NCBI RefSeq assembly: GCF_900101095.1 | Contig: NZ_FNFM01000010.1 | Span: forward strand, 124,001 to 188,000 | DNA length: 64,000 bases | From: Actinopolyspora mzabensis | Lineage (GTDB): Bacteria; Actinomycetota; Actinomycetes; Mycobacteriales; Pseudonocardiaceae | Direction: 5' to 3' | Position numbers and translations under genes: made by a program | In this document: positions 7,900-16,808 of the stretch, piece by piece | Layout of the letters: each line of letters starts with the position of its first letter | Position numbering within the stretch: position 1 is the stretch's first letter | The notes under the pieces: generated by a model | What the model was told of the DNA's origin: nothing | The model's database searches: none | Seen by the model: the letters and a program-made list of their open reading frames with translations, nothing else

Positions 7900-8909
7900 G
7901 CGATGCCAGAGCGGTACGCATCGACGAACCCGGCAGTATTCGCGTCGTTCCCACCGAACCCACCGAACCCGGCCCCGGGGAGGCCCTCGTCGAGATCGCC
8001 CGCAGCGGCATCTGCGGCTCCGACCGCGAGGTCTTCACCGGCAATCGCCCCGCGGACTTCGTGAGTTACCCCGTGATCCCCGGCCACGAGTGGTCCGGCA
8101 GGGTCGTAGCGGTGGGGCCGGACGTCACGGCTGATCTCCGCGGCCGGCTGGTCGTGGGGGAGGGATTCCGCGGTTGCGGGGTGTGCCCCGCCTGCCGCAG
8201 GGGCGACAACAATCTCTGCGCCACGCAGTACGAGGAAACCGGCTTCACCCGGCCCGGTGGTTGGTCGAACTACCTCACCCTGCCCGCGAGACTGCTGCAC
8301 GTGCTGCCCGACGACGCCGATCCGCGCGGTGCGGCGGTGCTGGAACCGGCCGCTTGCGCGGCCGCTGCCACACTCAAGCTCGCGGTGGTTCCCGGGGAAC
8401 GTGTCGCGGTGGTCGGCGGCGGGAGTCTCGGGCTGTTGTCCACCCAGCTGATCGCCGCTGCCTCGCCCGCGGAGCTGTCCGTGGTGGAGCCCGGCGAGCG
8501 GGCCGGGATCGCCACCGCCTGCGGTGCCACCGGGCTCCACGAGCCCGCGGAGGTCGAACGGCTGGCGGGAAGCTACGACGCCGTGCTCGAGGCGGCGGGT
8601 GCTCCGGGCACGGCCGCGCTCGCCACCCGGCTGGCACGACCCGGCGGCAGAGTGGTGCTCACCGGCGTGGCCGCCGACGATCCCGAACCGCCGGATCCGG
8701 CCCGCCTGGTGCTCTCGCAGCTCACGATGCACACCGTCTTCGGCGCTCCCTCCCGCGCGTGGGGGCACGCCGTGTCGGCCTTCACCAGCGGTGTGCTGGA
8801 TCCGGCGCTGCTCGTCACCCGCGAGCTGGAACTGGACGAGGCTTCCGAAGCGCTGCGCCTGCTCGGCGAGCAGCGGGGCGCGGACGTGAAGATCCTGTTG
8901 CGGCCGTGA
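7896..8909 (+). CDS. Zinc-dependent alcohol/polyol dehydrogenase (medium-chain)
   Basis: A 337-residue protein with a TTG start inside the TTGA overlap with the dehydratase gene. The catalytic zinc site (Cys40 in GICGSD, His64-Glu65 in PGHEW) and the four structural zinc cysteines (94, 97, 100 and 108 in GCGVCPACRRGDNNLC) are present. The Rossmann motif VAVVGGGSLGLL follows. It should oxidise a hydroxyl of a sugar acid or alcohol with NAD(P). Position in the operon suggests it acts on the pathway substrate or a deoxy-keto intermediate. Confidence 0.88.
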   Translation: MSDARAVRIDEPGSIRVVPTEPTEPGPGEALVEIARSGICGSDREVFTGNRPADFVSYPVIPGHEWSGRVVAVGPDVTADLRGRLVVGEGFRGCGVCPACRRGDNNLCATQYEETGFTRPGGWSNYLTLPARLLHVLPDDADPRGAAVLEPAACAAAATLKLAVVPGERVAVVGGGSLGLLSTQLIAAASPAELSVVEPGERAGIATACGATGLHEPAEVERLAGSYDAVLEAAGAPGTAALATRLARPGGRVVLTGVAADDPEPPDPARLVLSQLTMHTVFGAPSRAWGHAVSAFTSGVLDPALLVTRELELDEASEALRLLGEQRGADVKILLRP

Positions 8910-8958
8910 CCCGGCACTCCGAACGCAGAACTCCGACCAGAGGAGGCAACCGAGTCCC

Positions 8959-10440
8959 ATGACAACGTCCCGAGTCGTTTCCACCGGTGAAGACCACGAA
9001 ACCGTGCTGGACAACGCCACCACCGCCGCCGAGAGGCTCGCCGCGACCAGTCCGTCCGACATCGCGGGCCTGCTTCGGGGAGTGGCGGCCGAGTTGGACG
9101 CCCACACCGAGGAACTCGTGCCGCTGGCGCAGCGGGAGTCCCACCTGCCGGAGGGACGGCTGCGCGGCGAGCTCGTGCGCACCACGTTCCAACTGCGGTT
9201 GTTCGCCGACACCGTGGTGGAAGGCGCGCACCTGAAGGCCACCATCGACACCCCGGAACCGGACTGGCCGACCGGTGCCCGTCCCGATCTGCGTCGTACC
9301 GTGCTGCCGCTCGGGCCGGTTCTGGTGTTCGCGGCCAGCAACTTCCCGTTCGCCTTCAGCGTCGCCGGGGGCGACACCGCCTCGGCGTTGGCCGCTGGTT
9401 GTCCCGTGGTGGTCAAGGCGCATCCGGGACATCCGGAACTCTCCCGGCGAACCGCAGAGATCGTCACGGGGGCGTTGCACCGTGCGGGGGCGCCCGAGGG
9501 GACTTTCGCGCTGGTGGAGGGAACCGAGCAGGCGAAGGCCGTGCTGCTGGACGAGCGGGTCCGGGCCGGTGCGTTCACCGGATCGAACACCGCGGGCCGT
9601 GCGCTGTTCGACCTCGCCGCTTCCCGGAACTCACCCATCCCGTTCTACGCCGAGATGGGCAGCGTGAACCCCGCTTTCGTGACTCCCGAGGCCGCCGCAG
9701 GGCGGGGCGCGGAGATCGCACGGGGGTATCTCGACTCCTACACGCTGGGAGTCGGACAGTTCTGCACGAAGCCCGGCCTGCTGCTGGTGCCGTCCAGCGC
9801 GGCGCAGCGGTTCCGCGACGTGCTGATTCCGGAGGTCGAGCAGCGTGCCACGGCCCCGATGCTCAACGACGGCCTCGAAGCCGCGTTCCAGGAGACGCTG
9901 AGTTCGCTGCGGGACCACGCGGCGGTGGAGACGCTGGTTTCCGGGCAACGCACCGGGGGAACGGTCGGTCCGAGCCTGCTCTACACCAGCGCGCGTGAGC
10001 TCGTCGACAACCGCGAGGAACTCACGGCCGAGTGCTTCGGCCCGGCATCGTTGCTGGTGGGCTATTCCGACACCGACGAGTTGCTGGAAGCGGCCGGTGT
10101 CTTCACCGGGGAGCTGACGGCGACGGTGCACGGCAACGAGGAGGAGAGCATCGTCGCACCGCTGTTCCGGACGCTGAGTGCGAGTGTGGGCAGGTTGGTC
10201 TGGAACGGCTGGCCCACCGGAGTCAGCGTCAGCCACGGGATGCAGCACGGTGGGCCGTATCCCGCCACCACGGCGCCGATACACACCTCGGTGGGTACCG
10301 CCGCGATCGAGCGGTTCCTGCGCCCGGTGGCGTTCCAGAACGCCCCTCGTGGGGTGCTGCCCGAGGCGGTCCGGGACGGCAATCCGCTCGGAGTGCCGCG
10401 TCGCGTGAACGGGCGGATGGAGTCGCCCGAGCAGGGCTGA
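8959..10440 (+). CDS. Aldehyde dehydrogenase, 2,5-dioxovalerate (alpha-ketoglutarate semialdehyde) type
   Basis: A 493-residue protein with a ribosome-binding site (GAGGAGG) upstream. Motifs: VFAASNFPFAFSVAGGDTASALAAG at the cofactor site, general base Glu232 in AEMGSVNPAF, and nucleophile Cys269 in GQFCTKPG. The EMGSVNP and GQFCTKPG forms are typical of NADP-dependent alpha-ketoglutarate semialdehyde dehydrogenases rather than general ALDHs. The reaction would be 2,5-dioxovalerate to 2-oxoglutarate, the last step of non-phosphorylating sugar-acid pathways. It is the last gene of the operon; a gap of 49 bp separates it from the alcohol dehydrogenase. Confidence 0.88.
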   Translation: MTTSRVVSTGEDHETVLDNATTAAERLAATSPSDIAGLLRGVAAELDAHTEELVPLAQRESHLPEGRLRGELVRTTFQLRLFADTVVEGAHLKATIDTPEPDWPTGARPDLRRTVLPLGPVLVFAASNFPFAFSVAGGDTASALAAGCPVVVKAHPGHPELSRRTAEIVTGALHRAGAPEGTFALVEGTEQAKAVLLDERVRAGAFTGSNTAGRALFDLAASRNSPIPFYAEMGSVNPAFVTPEAAAGRGAEIARGYLDSYTLGVGQFCTKPGLLLVPSSAAQRFRDVLIPEVEQRATAPMLNDGLEAAFQETLSSLRDHAAVETLVSGQRTGGTVGPSLLYTSARELVDNREELTAECFGPASLLVGYSDTDELLEAAGVFTGELTATVHGNEEESIVAPLFRTLSASVGRLVWNGWPTGVSVSHGMQHGGPYPATTAPIHTSVGTAAIERFLRPVAFQNAPRGVLPEAVRDGNPLGVPRRVNGRMESPEQG

Positions 10441-10541
10441 CGGGATGCCGCACTCAGTCCTCGCCGGGGCTGCTGTGCGGCCGAAGCCCTCGTGTGGGGC
10501 TTTTCGCGCGGGGTTCGTGGTGGCCGTGCCGTAAAGCGCGG

Positions 10542-10559
10542 CGATCTCGCGAGAAATCG
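10542..10559. repeat. Short palindromic repeat (REP-like), copy a
   Basis: CGATCTCGCGAGAAATCG differs by one base from the palindrome CGATTTCGCGAGAAATCG seen also at 13230, 24075 and 28360 and, more diverged, at 55761. Complementary flanks GCGG/CCGC lengthen the stem here. It lies after the aldehyde dehydrogenase gene. Confidence 0.7.
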
Positions 10560-10673
10560 ACGCCGCACAGCGCAGTGACGGGGGAGCCCCAGTGGATTCT
10601 CGCCGTGGGCTCCGGACCCAGGTGTGTCCGGAGCCCACGCTGGTCCATTCCGGCGTTTCCACGAGTCGCCTCG

Positions 10674-10715
10674 TTGACAGCGATTTGAAGCGCTTCGATT
10701 CTGGGAGCGCTCCCA
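10674..10715 (+). promoter_or_regulatory. Promoter with CebR-type operator in front of the GH74 gene
   Basis: TTGACA (10674-10679) is followed after 17 bp by GATTCT (10697-10702). The perfect 14-bp palindrome TGGGAGCGCTCCCA (10702-10715) starts on the last base of the -10 box. This is the sequence known as the CebR operator of Streptomyces, released by cellobiose or cellotriose. A second perfect palindrome, GAAGCGCTTC (10687-10696), sits in the promoter spacer, centred 17 bp away, and looks like another LacI-family site. Repression by one or two LacI-family proteins is likely. Confidence 0.8.
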
Positions 10716-10733
10716 ATACTTCGGAGGTAGCTC

Positions 10734-13046
10734 ATGTGGCGACGGTTACCCGTGCTGCTGGCGGCCGCGCTGTTGGCTGCCGTGCCGCTCACGAGCCCGG
10801 CGAGCACGGCACCCTCGGCGGAGGCCGAGTCCACGGCAGACAGTGCGCGGTACGACTGGCGCAACGCGCAGATCGGCGGTGGCGGCTTCGTCCCCGGGAT
10901 CGTGTTCAACCGAACCGAGCCGGGTCTGGTCTACGCGAGAACCGACATCGGCGGTGCCTATCGACGCGACTCCGGTACCGCCGGTCGATGGGTCCCCCTG
11001 CTGGACTGGGTCGGCCAGGACAACTGGGGCTACAACGGCGTGGCGAGCCTGGCGACCGACCCGGTGAACCCCGATCGCGTGTACGCCGCCGTCGGTATGT
11101 ACACCAACAGCTGGGACCCCAACAACGGCGCCATCCTGCGCTCGAAGGACCGCGGCGAGAGCTGGGAGATCACCGAACTGCCCTTCAAACTCGGCGGGAA
11201 CATGCCCGGCCGCGGAATGGGAGAGCGGTTGGCGATCGACCCCAACGACAACAGCGTGCTCTACCTGGGCACCCCCAGCGGGAACGGGCTGTGGCGCAGC
11301 ACCGACCACGGCAAGACCTGGTCCGAGGTGGGGAACTTCCCGAACCCAGGCGACTACGTCGCCGACCCGAGCGACACCACGGGACTGTACTCGGACAATC
11401 AAGGGGTCACCTGGGTGGTGTTCGACCAGAGCAGCGGATCCAGCGATTCCCCCACCAGCGACATCTACGTCGGGGTGGCGGACAAGCAGAACACGATCTA
11501 CCGCAGCACCGACGCCGGGGCCACCTGGGAACGCGTGCCGAACCAGCCGACCGGCCACCTCGCCCACAAGGCCGTGCTCGACAGCCGGAACGGCTATCTC
11601 TACATGGCCACCAGTAACACCGGCGGCCCGTACGACGGCAGCTCGGGCGACGTGTGGAAACTCGACACCGAAACCGGTGCGTGGACCCGCATCAGCCCGG
11701 TGCCCTCCACCAGTTCCGACAACTACTACGGCTACAGCGGCCTCACCATCGACCGGCAGAACCCGGACACGCTCATGGTCGCCACCCAGATCTCGTGGTA
11801 CCCGGACGTGATCCTCTTCCGCAGTACCGACGGCGGCCGGAGCTGGAGCCGCATCTGGGACTGGGACGCCTATCCGAACCGGGAACTGAACTACGAGATG
11901 GACATCTCCTCGGTGCCCTGGCTGACCTTCGGAACCGAGCAACCCGCCCCGCCGGAGACCTCTCCGAAGCTCGGTTGGATGACCGAATCGGTGGAGATAG
12001 ACCCGTTCGACTCCGATCGGATGCTCTACGGCACCGGTGCGACCATCTACGGCACCGACAACCTCACCGAGTGGGACGCGGGCGACAAGATCGCCATCGA
12101 GCCCAGGGTGGCCGGGCTGGAGGAGACCGCGGTGTTCGACCTGATCAGCCCACCGGGCGGCGCTCCGGTGCTGTCCGCCCTCGGTGACCTCGGTGGTTTC
12201 CGGCACGAGCGGCTGGACGAGATCCCGGACACGATTTACGAGAACCCCGTCTTCACCAGCACCACGAGCATGGACTACGCGGGCACGGCGCCGGACACGA
12301 TCGTCCGGGTGGGTGAGTTCGACAAGTCGAGCAGGCCCGATGACAGCCGGGTCGCGTTCTCCCACGACGGCGGGAAGAGCTGGTTCCAGAACACCGAACC
12401 CTCCGGTGTCACCGGCGGCGGTACCGTCGCTGCCGCCGCGGACGGCAGCGGCTTCGTCTGGAGCCCGGAAGGTACCGGGGTGCACCACACGACCGACCAG
12501 GGCGCGAGCTGGCAGGTGTCCACCGGGATCCCCAGCGGTGCGCGCGTGGAGTCCGACCGGGTCGATCCGGACAAGTTCTACGGTTTCCACCAGGGAACCT
12601 TCTACGTCAGCACCGACGGCGGAGCCAACTTCACCGCTTCGTCGGCTTCCGAGCTCCCGACGGGGAGTGGTTACTTCAAGGCCGTTCCCGGACGGTCGGG
12701 CGAGCTCTGGCTGACAGGAGAGGGCGGACTCTGGCACTCGACCGACTCGGGGAAGTCCTTCAGCAGGATCTCCGGAGTGGCCGACTCCGACAACATCGGT
12801 TTCGGCAAGTCCGCACCGGGAAGCGACTACCCGGCCATGTACTCGATCGCCACCATCGATGGTGTGACGGGTGTCTTCCGCTCCGACGATGCCGGGCGGA
12901 GCTGGACCCGCATCAACGACGACCAGCACCAGTACGGCAACATCGGCGATGCCATCACCGGTGACCCCGATGTCTACGGGAGGGTGTACCTCGGTACCAA
13001 CGGGCGAGGCGTCATATACGCCGACCCCTCGAACCAAAATCCGTAG
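10734..13046 (+). CDS. Secreted GH74 xyloglucanase / oligoxyloglucan-specific glucanase
   Basis: A 770-residue protein with GGAGG before the ATG and a Sec signal peptide (MWRRLPVLLAAALLAAVPLTSP, cleavage near an Ala residue around 25-32). Multiple BNR/sialidase-like propeller repeats (S/T-x-D-x-G-x-S/T-W) run along the chain, as in the two-propeller GH74 fold. The two catalytic regions are recognisable: RTDIGGAYR near residue 70 and ALGDLGGFRHERLD in the second propeller. The enzyme should cleave the beta-1,4-glucan backbone of xyloglucan outside the cell. No carbohydrate-binding module is appended. A CebR-type operator sits on its promoter, so expression should follow cellulose-derived sugars. 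Confidence 0.92.
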   Translation: MWRRLPVLLAAALLAAVPLTSPASTAPSAEAESTADSARYDWRNAQIGGGGFVPGIVFNRTEPGLVYARTDIGGAYRRDSGTAGRWVPLLDWVGQDNWGYNGVASLATDPVNPDRVYAAVGMYTNSWDPNNGAILRSKDRGESWEITELPFKLGGNMPGRGMGERLAIDPNDNSVLYLGTPSGNGLWRSTDHGKTWSEVGNFPNPGDYVADPSDTTGLYSDNQGVTWVVFDQSSGSSDSPTSDIYVGVADKQNTIYRSTDAGATWERVPNQPTGHLAHKAVLDSRNGYLYMATSNTGGPYDGSSGDVWKLDTETGAWTRISPVPSTSSDNYYGYSGLTIDRQNPDTLMVATQISWYPDVILFRSTDGGRSWSRIWDWDAYPNRELNYEMDISSVPWLTFGTEQPAPPETSPKLGWMTESVEIDPFDSDRMLYGTGATIYGTDNLTEWDAGDKIAIEPRVAGLEETAVFDLISPPGGAPVLSALGDLGGFRHERLDEIPDTIYENPVFTSTTSMDYAGTAPDTIVRVGEFDKSSRPDDSRVAFSHDGGKSWFQNTEPSGVTGGGTVAAAADGSGFVWSPEGTGVHHTTDQGASWQVSTGIPSGARVESDRVDPDKFYGFHQGTFYVSTDGGANFTASSASELPTGSGYFKAVPGRSGELWLTGEGGLWHSTDSGKSFSRISGVADSDNIGFGKSAPGSDYPAMYSIATIDGVTGVFRSDDAGRSWTRINDDQHQYGNIGDAITGDPDVYGRVYLGTNGRGVIYADPSNQNP

Positions 13047-13079
13047 TGGCAGTCGTCCGGGTGGTCGGTTAGCCGTCGC

Positions 13080-13120
13080 GTGAGTCGGTGCCTTGCGGCG
13101 TTGGGCCGGCTCTTGAGTAG
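13080..13120 (+). repeat. 41-bp dispersed repeat, copy 1
   Basis: This sequence, starting GTGAGTCGGTGCCTT and ending GCTCTTGAGTAG, matches 39 of 41 bases of the reverse complement of 24108-24148. Both copies lie near a CGATTTC-type palindrome between converging genes. Confidence 0.75.
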
Positions 13121-13229
13121 CGACCTACGCGGCGAGCGGCCCGGTCTCGCGATGCATCCGACTCACGCACCGGGCCCAGGCGCGCTGCTCACCCGCGTAG
13201 TCGGGCCCTGGCTGGGGTCTCGGGCGCGG

Positions 13230-13247
13230 CGATTTCGCGAGAAATCG
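13230..13247. repeat. Short palindromic repeat (REP-like), copy b
   Basis: CGATTTCGCGAGAAATCG: 7-bp arms around GCGA. It lies between the convergent GH74 and sorbosone dehydrogenase genes. Confidence 0.75.
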
Positions 13248-13326
13248 ACGCCCCCGAGAGCGGCGATGCGGGTGAGGTAGGGCCCCGCAGCGCTTCTCGT
13301 GGCGAGCGCTCACTCCGCTGAGCGGA

Positions 13327-13365
13327 AGAATCGGCCGGGTGGAAGGGATCCACCCGGCCGATTCA
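13327..13365. terminator. Terminator hairpin between convergent genes
   Basis: Arms GAATCGGCCGGGTGG (13328-13342) and CCACCCGGCCGATTC (13350-13364) pair perfectly over 15 bp. It can end transcripts from both the GH74 gene and the minus-strand dehydrogenase gene. Confidence 0.8.
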
Positions 13366-13391
13366 TCGCGCTCACGAGCCGCGTCGCGGTC

Positions 13392-14621
13392 TCAGGAGTC
13401 GGTCGAGAAGGACAGCCGGTACATCATGCCGGGCAGGTCGTTGACCACGTACAGCTCGCCGGAGCTGTCAGCTCCGAAGGCGGTGACCTGGATGGGCAGT
13501 TTCCCGAGCTTGGCGCTCTGATAGGTGTGCCCGCCGTCGTCGCTGCGGATGCCCCACACGTTGGCCGAGCAGTAGTCCGCCGCCAGATAGGTGCCGTCCG
13601 CGATGTCCGAGTACTGCTCGCCCCGGTAGACCCGTCCGCCGATCACGGCGCAGCCCTCCACCGAGGTCTGGTAGGTGAACACCGGATCCACGTAGTCCGC
13701 CGTCGGGTCGCACCGGTCCGGGGCGAACTGCTCCGTCCCCTCCATGCAGGACCAACCGAAGTTCTGGTCGCGCACCCCTTGCGGGATTCGGTTCACCTCC
13801 TCGAGGGAACCCTGGCCCACATCGGCGATCCACAGCGATCTTCCCTCGGGGTCGAAGGAGATCCGCCACGGATTGCGCAGTCCGTAGCTCCAGATCTCGT
13901 CACGCGCTCCGGGGGTGTGCGCGTACGGATTGTCGGGCGGGACACAGTACGGCAGTTCACCGCACTTCCCGCTGACGTCGATCCGCAGTACCTTGCCCAG
14001 CAGCGTGCCGAGATCCTGTCCGCTGCGCAGCGGATCGCCCGCTCCACCGCCGTCACCGATTCCCATGTAGAGGAATCCGTCCGGGCCGAAGGCGATGTCG
14101 CCGCCGTTGTGGTTGGTGTGCTCGGCGTGCGGCTGAGTGAGCAGGACTTCCTCGGAGGCGGCCGGGTCCTCCGCCGCCAACGAGAACCGTGACAGGGTCA
14201 CGGCGGCATCGGTCGCCCGGGTGTAGGCGGCGTAGAGCGTGTTGTTCCCGCTGCCATCGGGGGAGGGGGCTATGCCGAGCAGTCCCTGCTCGTTACCCGC
14301 GTTCTCCACTCGGTTCGTTATGTCGAGTACCGGCTGCCCCAAGGCGTCGGTCGCGGGATCGTAGGCGCGTATCGTGCCGGGTTTCTCGGCTACGAGCATT
14401 CGACCCGTGCCGTCCGAAGCGGACGTGATGTCTGTGGGTCGTTGCAGCCGCTCCGAGGCCACCCGTGTGGCCGTGACGTTCAGGTCCGTCAGCGCCGGTC
14501 GCTCCGATCGAGCCGCGGCTGAATCGTCGGTCTTCGCGACCGGTGTCGCCATTGCCGGTGCGCCCATGGTCACCGTGCTCAGGAGCAGTGACAGGAGTAC
14601 CGTTCCGGTTCTTCGTCGCAT
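13392..14621 (-). CDS. Secreted glucose/sorbosone dehydrogenase-type beta-propeller protein
   Basis: The start is the ATG at 14621, just after GGGAGGGCG; the longer open frame is spurious. The product has 409 residues: a Sec signal peptide (MRRRTGTVLLSLLLSTVTMGAPAMA), then a six-bladed propeller of the GSDH family. Typical stretches are LQRPTDITSASDG, NEQGLLGIAPSPDG, HNGGDIAFGPDGFLYMGIGDGG, YGLRNPWRISFDPEG and ADVGQGSLEEVNRI. Family members oxidise sugars with PQQ, often delivered externally; four cysteines probably form disulphides. It converges on the GH74 gene, and a CebR box lies 167 bp upstream, suggesting oxidation of sugars released from plant polymers. Confidence 0.88.
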   Translation of the reverse strand: MRRRTGTVLLSLLLSTVTMGAPAMATPVAKTDDSAAARSERPALTDLNVTATRVASERLQRPTDITSASDGTGRMLVAEKPGTIRAYDPATDALGQPVLDITNRVENAGNEQGLLGIAPSPDGSGNNTLYAAYTRATDAAVTLSRFSLAAEDPAASEEVLLTQPHAEHTNHNGGDIAFGPDGFLYMGIGDGGGAGDPLRSGQDLGTLLGKVLRIDVSGKCGELPYCVPPDNPYAHTPGARDEIWSYGLRNPWRISFDPEGRSLWIADVGQGSLEEVNRIPQGVRDQNFGWSCMEGTEQFAPDRCDPTADYVDPVFTYQTSVEGCAVIGGRVYRGEQYSDIADGTYLAADYCSANVWGIRSDDGGHTYQSAKLGKLPIQVTAFGADSSGELYVVNDLPGMMYRLSFSTDS

Positions 14622-14787
14622 TTCGCCCTCCCGGTCGGGGTGCGTTCTGTCGGGGTGCGGCTGCTGATCGGTTCCGTGTCGATGAGCCGATCCAGCGACA
14701 CCTCGCCGTTCGCCACGGCTTTCCCGAAGAGCTCGGTTCCGGGGTGGTGCGACACCGCCGCTGTGACCGTGGCTGGGAAGCATGTTA

Positions 14788-14801
14788 TGGGAGCGCTCCC
14801 A
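14788..14801. promoter_or_regulatory. CebR-type operator between the GSDH and patatin genes
   Basis: A second perfect TGGGAGCGCTCCCA palindrome, identical to that at 10702-10715. It is upstream of both the minus-strand dehydrogenase gene and the plus-strand patatin gene. On the minus strand it precedes TAACAT, a possible -10 box, so control of the dehydrogenase gene is most likely. Confidence 0.75.
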
Positions 14802-14925
14802 AAAACAGTAGGGTTCGTTCGGGGGAGTCGGCGCTCGCACGCTCGGGCGCAGCCGAGGAGCTTCGGGCGCGCATCGCGATGTGATCCGCCACTCCGGTTC
14901 CCGGCGATCGCGGCGCACCGCGGAT

Positions 14926-15879
14926 ATGTTGGGGGATGTGACTACTGGGCGGGAAAGCAACAGGACCACCGCGTGGGTGCTGCCGGGAGGATCCACGTTC
15001 GGCGCGGTGCAGGCCGGACTGGTCAGCGCGCTGTTCGAGCGCGGTATTACTCCCGACATGCTGGTCGGCACCTCGGCCGGAGCGCTGAACTCGGCCTGGC
15101 TGGCAGCGGATCCGACCGTGAGCGGCGCCGAGCGACTCCGGGAAGTGTGGACCGGTATGCGTCGCCGTGATGTGTTCCCGGTCGAGCCGCTGCGCATCCT
15201 CTCGGGCAAGCTGGGACTGTCGAACCACCTGATGAGCAACCGCGGTCTGGCCGCGTGGCTGCACCGCACCCTGCCCTTCCGGCGGTTGGAGGAGGCGCGG
15301 TTGCCCGTCACGGTCACCGCGACCGATGTGGACACCAGCGAGTTGGTGTTCCTGGACAGCGGCCCCGCGCTGCCCGCTCTGGTGGCCTCGTGCGCCATTC
15401 CCGGCGTGTTTCCGCCCGTCGAGGTGGCGGGGCGTTCACTGATCGACGGTGGTCCGGCCGCGTTCATGCCGATCAGTCGTGCGGTGGCGCAGGGCGCGGA
15501 ACGCGTGTACGTGCTGCCCTGCAGCGGCACCCGTTCACTGGACGCCGAGGAGGCGAGGTTCGGCGTGCTGCCTCCGTCGAAAAGCCCGGCCAAGTCGATC
15601 GGCGGCATCAACGGGTCCGCGCTGAGCGCGGCCATGTTCGCGGCATCGAGACTGGACATGCAGCTCAACGCGGCCCACTGCGAGCTCTACGTGCTGCCCT
15701 CGCCGAAGGTGGATCGGCTTTCGCCCTACTCGTTCCGCCACTCGGCCGCCCTGATCGACTGGGCCTGGCGCACCGCGCACGACTGGTTGCCCACCGCGCG
15801 ACCGGTTCCCGCGGCTCCGGTGGACATCGCGGGAGAGGCCCGTGCGCCTGGTGGGATGCTCGAAATCACCGATTCGTGA
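14926..15879 (+). CDS. Patatin-like phospholipase
   Basis: The start is uncertain: GTG 14881, ATG 14926 and GTG 14938 are all in frame. From 14926 the product is 317 residues. It has the glycine-rich oxyanion loop (LPGGSTFGAVQAGL), the nucleophile elbow GTSAG and the catalytic aspartate in DGG (LIDGGPAAFMPI), i.e. the Ser-Asp dyad of patatins. No signal peptide is seen, so it is probably a cytosolic or membrane-associated acyl hydrolase acting on lipids. No neighbour suggests a specific substrate. Confidence 0.88.
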   Translation: MLGDVTTGRESNRTTAWVLPGGSTFGAVQAGLVSALFERGITPDMLVGTSAGALNSAWLAADPTVSGAERLREVWTGMRRRDVFPVEPLRILSGKLGLSNHLMSNRGLAAWLHRTLPFRRLEEARLPVTVTATDVDTSELVFLDSGPALPALVASCAIPGVFPPVEVAGRSLIDGGPAAFMPISRAVAQGAERVYVLPCSGTRSLDAEEARFGVLPPSKSPAKSIGGINGSALSAAMFAASRLDMQLNAAHCELYVLPSPKVDRLSPYSFRHSAALIDWAWRTAHDWLPTARPVPAAPVDIAGEARAPGGMLEITDS

Positions 15880-16054
15880 CGAAATTCCTCGTTCCTCGTC
15901 TCATCGGCCGATCGATCGAACGTGGCGAGGCGGGGTGACTCGGTGTTTTGCCGCTTCCTTCGGCAGATGAACGTTGTGAGTAGTTCTGTTTCGTCGTGAT
16001 GAATTCCGTGGTGACTCTGATGCGGGAAGTCATTCGCAATGCTAAAAACGTGCC

Positions 16055-16357
16055 ATGCACCTGGCACCGCAGGAACGCGACAAGCTGCTCGTCCACGTCG
16101 CGGCCCAGCTCGCCCGCAGCAGGCTGGAACGCGGGCTGCGGATGAACCATCCCGAGGCGATCGCGCTTATCACCGACCACGTGGTCGAGGGCGCGCGCGA
16201 GGGACGCGGCGTCTCCGAGCTGATGTCCAGCGGCCGACACGTGTTGACCAGGGAACAGGTCATGGCGGGTGTGGCCGAGATGATCGACGACGTTCAGGTG
16301 GAGGCCACCTTCCCGGACGGGACCAAGCTCGTCACCGTGCACTCGCCGATCCAGTAG
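16055..16357 (+). CDS. ureA: Urease gamma subunit
   Basis: A 100-residue protein of the usual length for UreA, starting [12 protein letters not shown] and carrying the family stretches [25 protein letters not shown] and [14 protein letters not shown]. It is the first gene of ureABCFGD. The urease complex hydrolyses urea to ammonia and carbamate in the cytoplasm. The 175 bp upstream carry an A-rich stretch (CTAAAAACG) near the start but no clear operator. Confidence 0.97.
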   Translation: MHLAPQERDKLLVHVAAQLARSRLERGLRMNHPEAIALITDHVVEGAREGRGVSELMSSGRHVLTREQVMAGVAEMIDDVQVEATFPDGTKLVTVHSPIQ

Positions 16358-16385
16358 GACACTCATCGATCCAGCAGGAGTCCGT

Positions 16386-16808
16386 GTGTATCCCGGAGAG
16401 ATCATTCCCGCGGCCGAGCCCGTGCCGCTCAACCCGGGACGGCCCAGGGTGCGGCTGACCGTGCGCAACCTCGCCGACCGTCCGGTGCAGGTCGGCTCGC
16501 ACTACCACTTCGCCGTGGCCAACCCGGGGCTCGATTTCGACCGAGACGCGGCGTGGGGGCAGCGGCTGGACATAGCCGCGGGAACGGCGGTGCGTTTCGA
16601 ACCGGGTATCGAACGCGAGGTCGAGTTGGTTCCGATCGGTGGTGCGCGCACCGTGCCGGGGCTTCGTACCGAGTTCGCGGGCTCCCTCGACTCCGCGTCT
16701 TTCGATGCCGCCCGTCTCGATCCCATCCGTCTCGATCCCGGCCGTTTCCGGGACGGCGGCTCCGAGCCCGAGGATCCGGAACGATCCGGAAAGGACCCGC
16801 ATGACTGA
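16386..16808 (+). CDS. ureB: Urease beta subunit with an extended C-terminus
   Basis: A GTG start gives 140 residues. The first ~100 match UreB ([40 protein letters not shown]). After the core, about 35 extra residues contain a short internal duplication ([13 protein letters not shown]) encoded by a repeated CCGTCTCGATCCC, and end in a charged tail. The gene overlaps ureC by 8 bp. The tail is unlikely to be catalytic. Confidence 0.95.
   Translation: MYPGEIIPAAEPVPLNPGRPRVRLTVRNLADRPVQVGSHYHFAVANPGLDFDRDAAWGQRLDIAAGTAVRFEPGIEREVELVPIGGARTVPGLRTEFAGSLDSASFDAARLDPIRLDPGRFRDGGSEPEDPERSGKDPHD

Larger units (their letters stand above)
13047..13326. other. Intergenic stretch rich in repeats between convergent genes
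   Basis: No gene is supported. It holds the 41-bp element at 13080-13120 (inverted copy at 24108-24148) and the short palindrome at 13230-13247. Confidence 0.6.

Noticed and set aside
10746-13037. Long open frame of 763 codons on the minus strand
   Set aside because: It lies antisense to the GH74 gene; its Gly/Val/Arg-rich translation is the usual shadow of GC-rich codon bias and has no domain.
16690-16760. Possible repeat array in the ureB tail
   Set aside because: Only two imperfect copies of a 13-bp unit inside the coding sequence.
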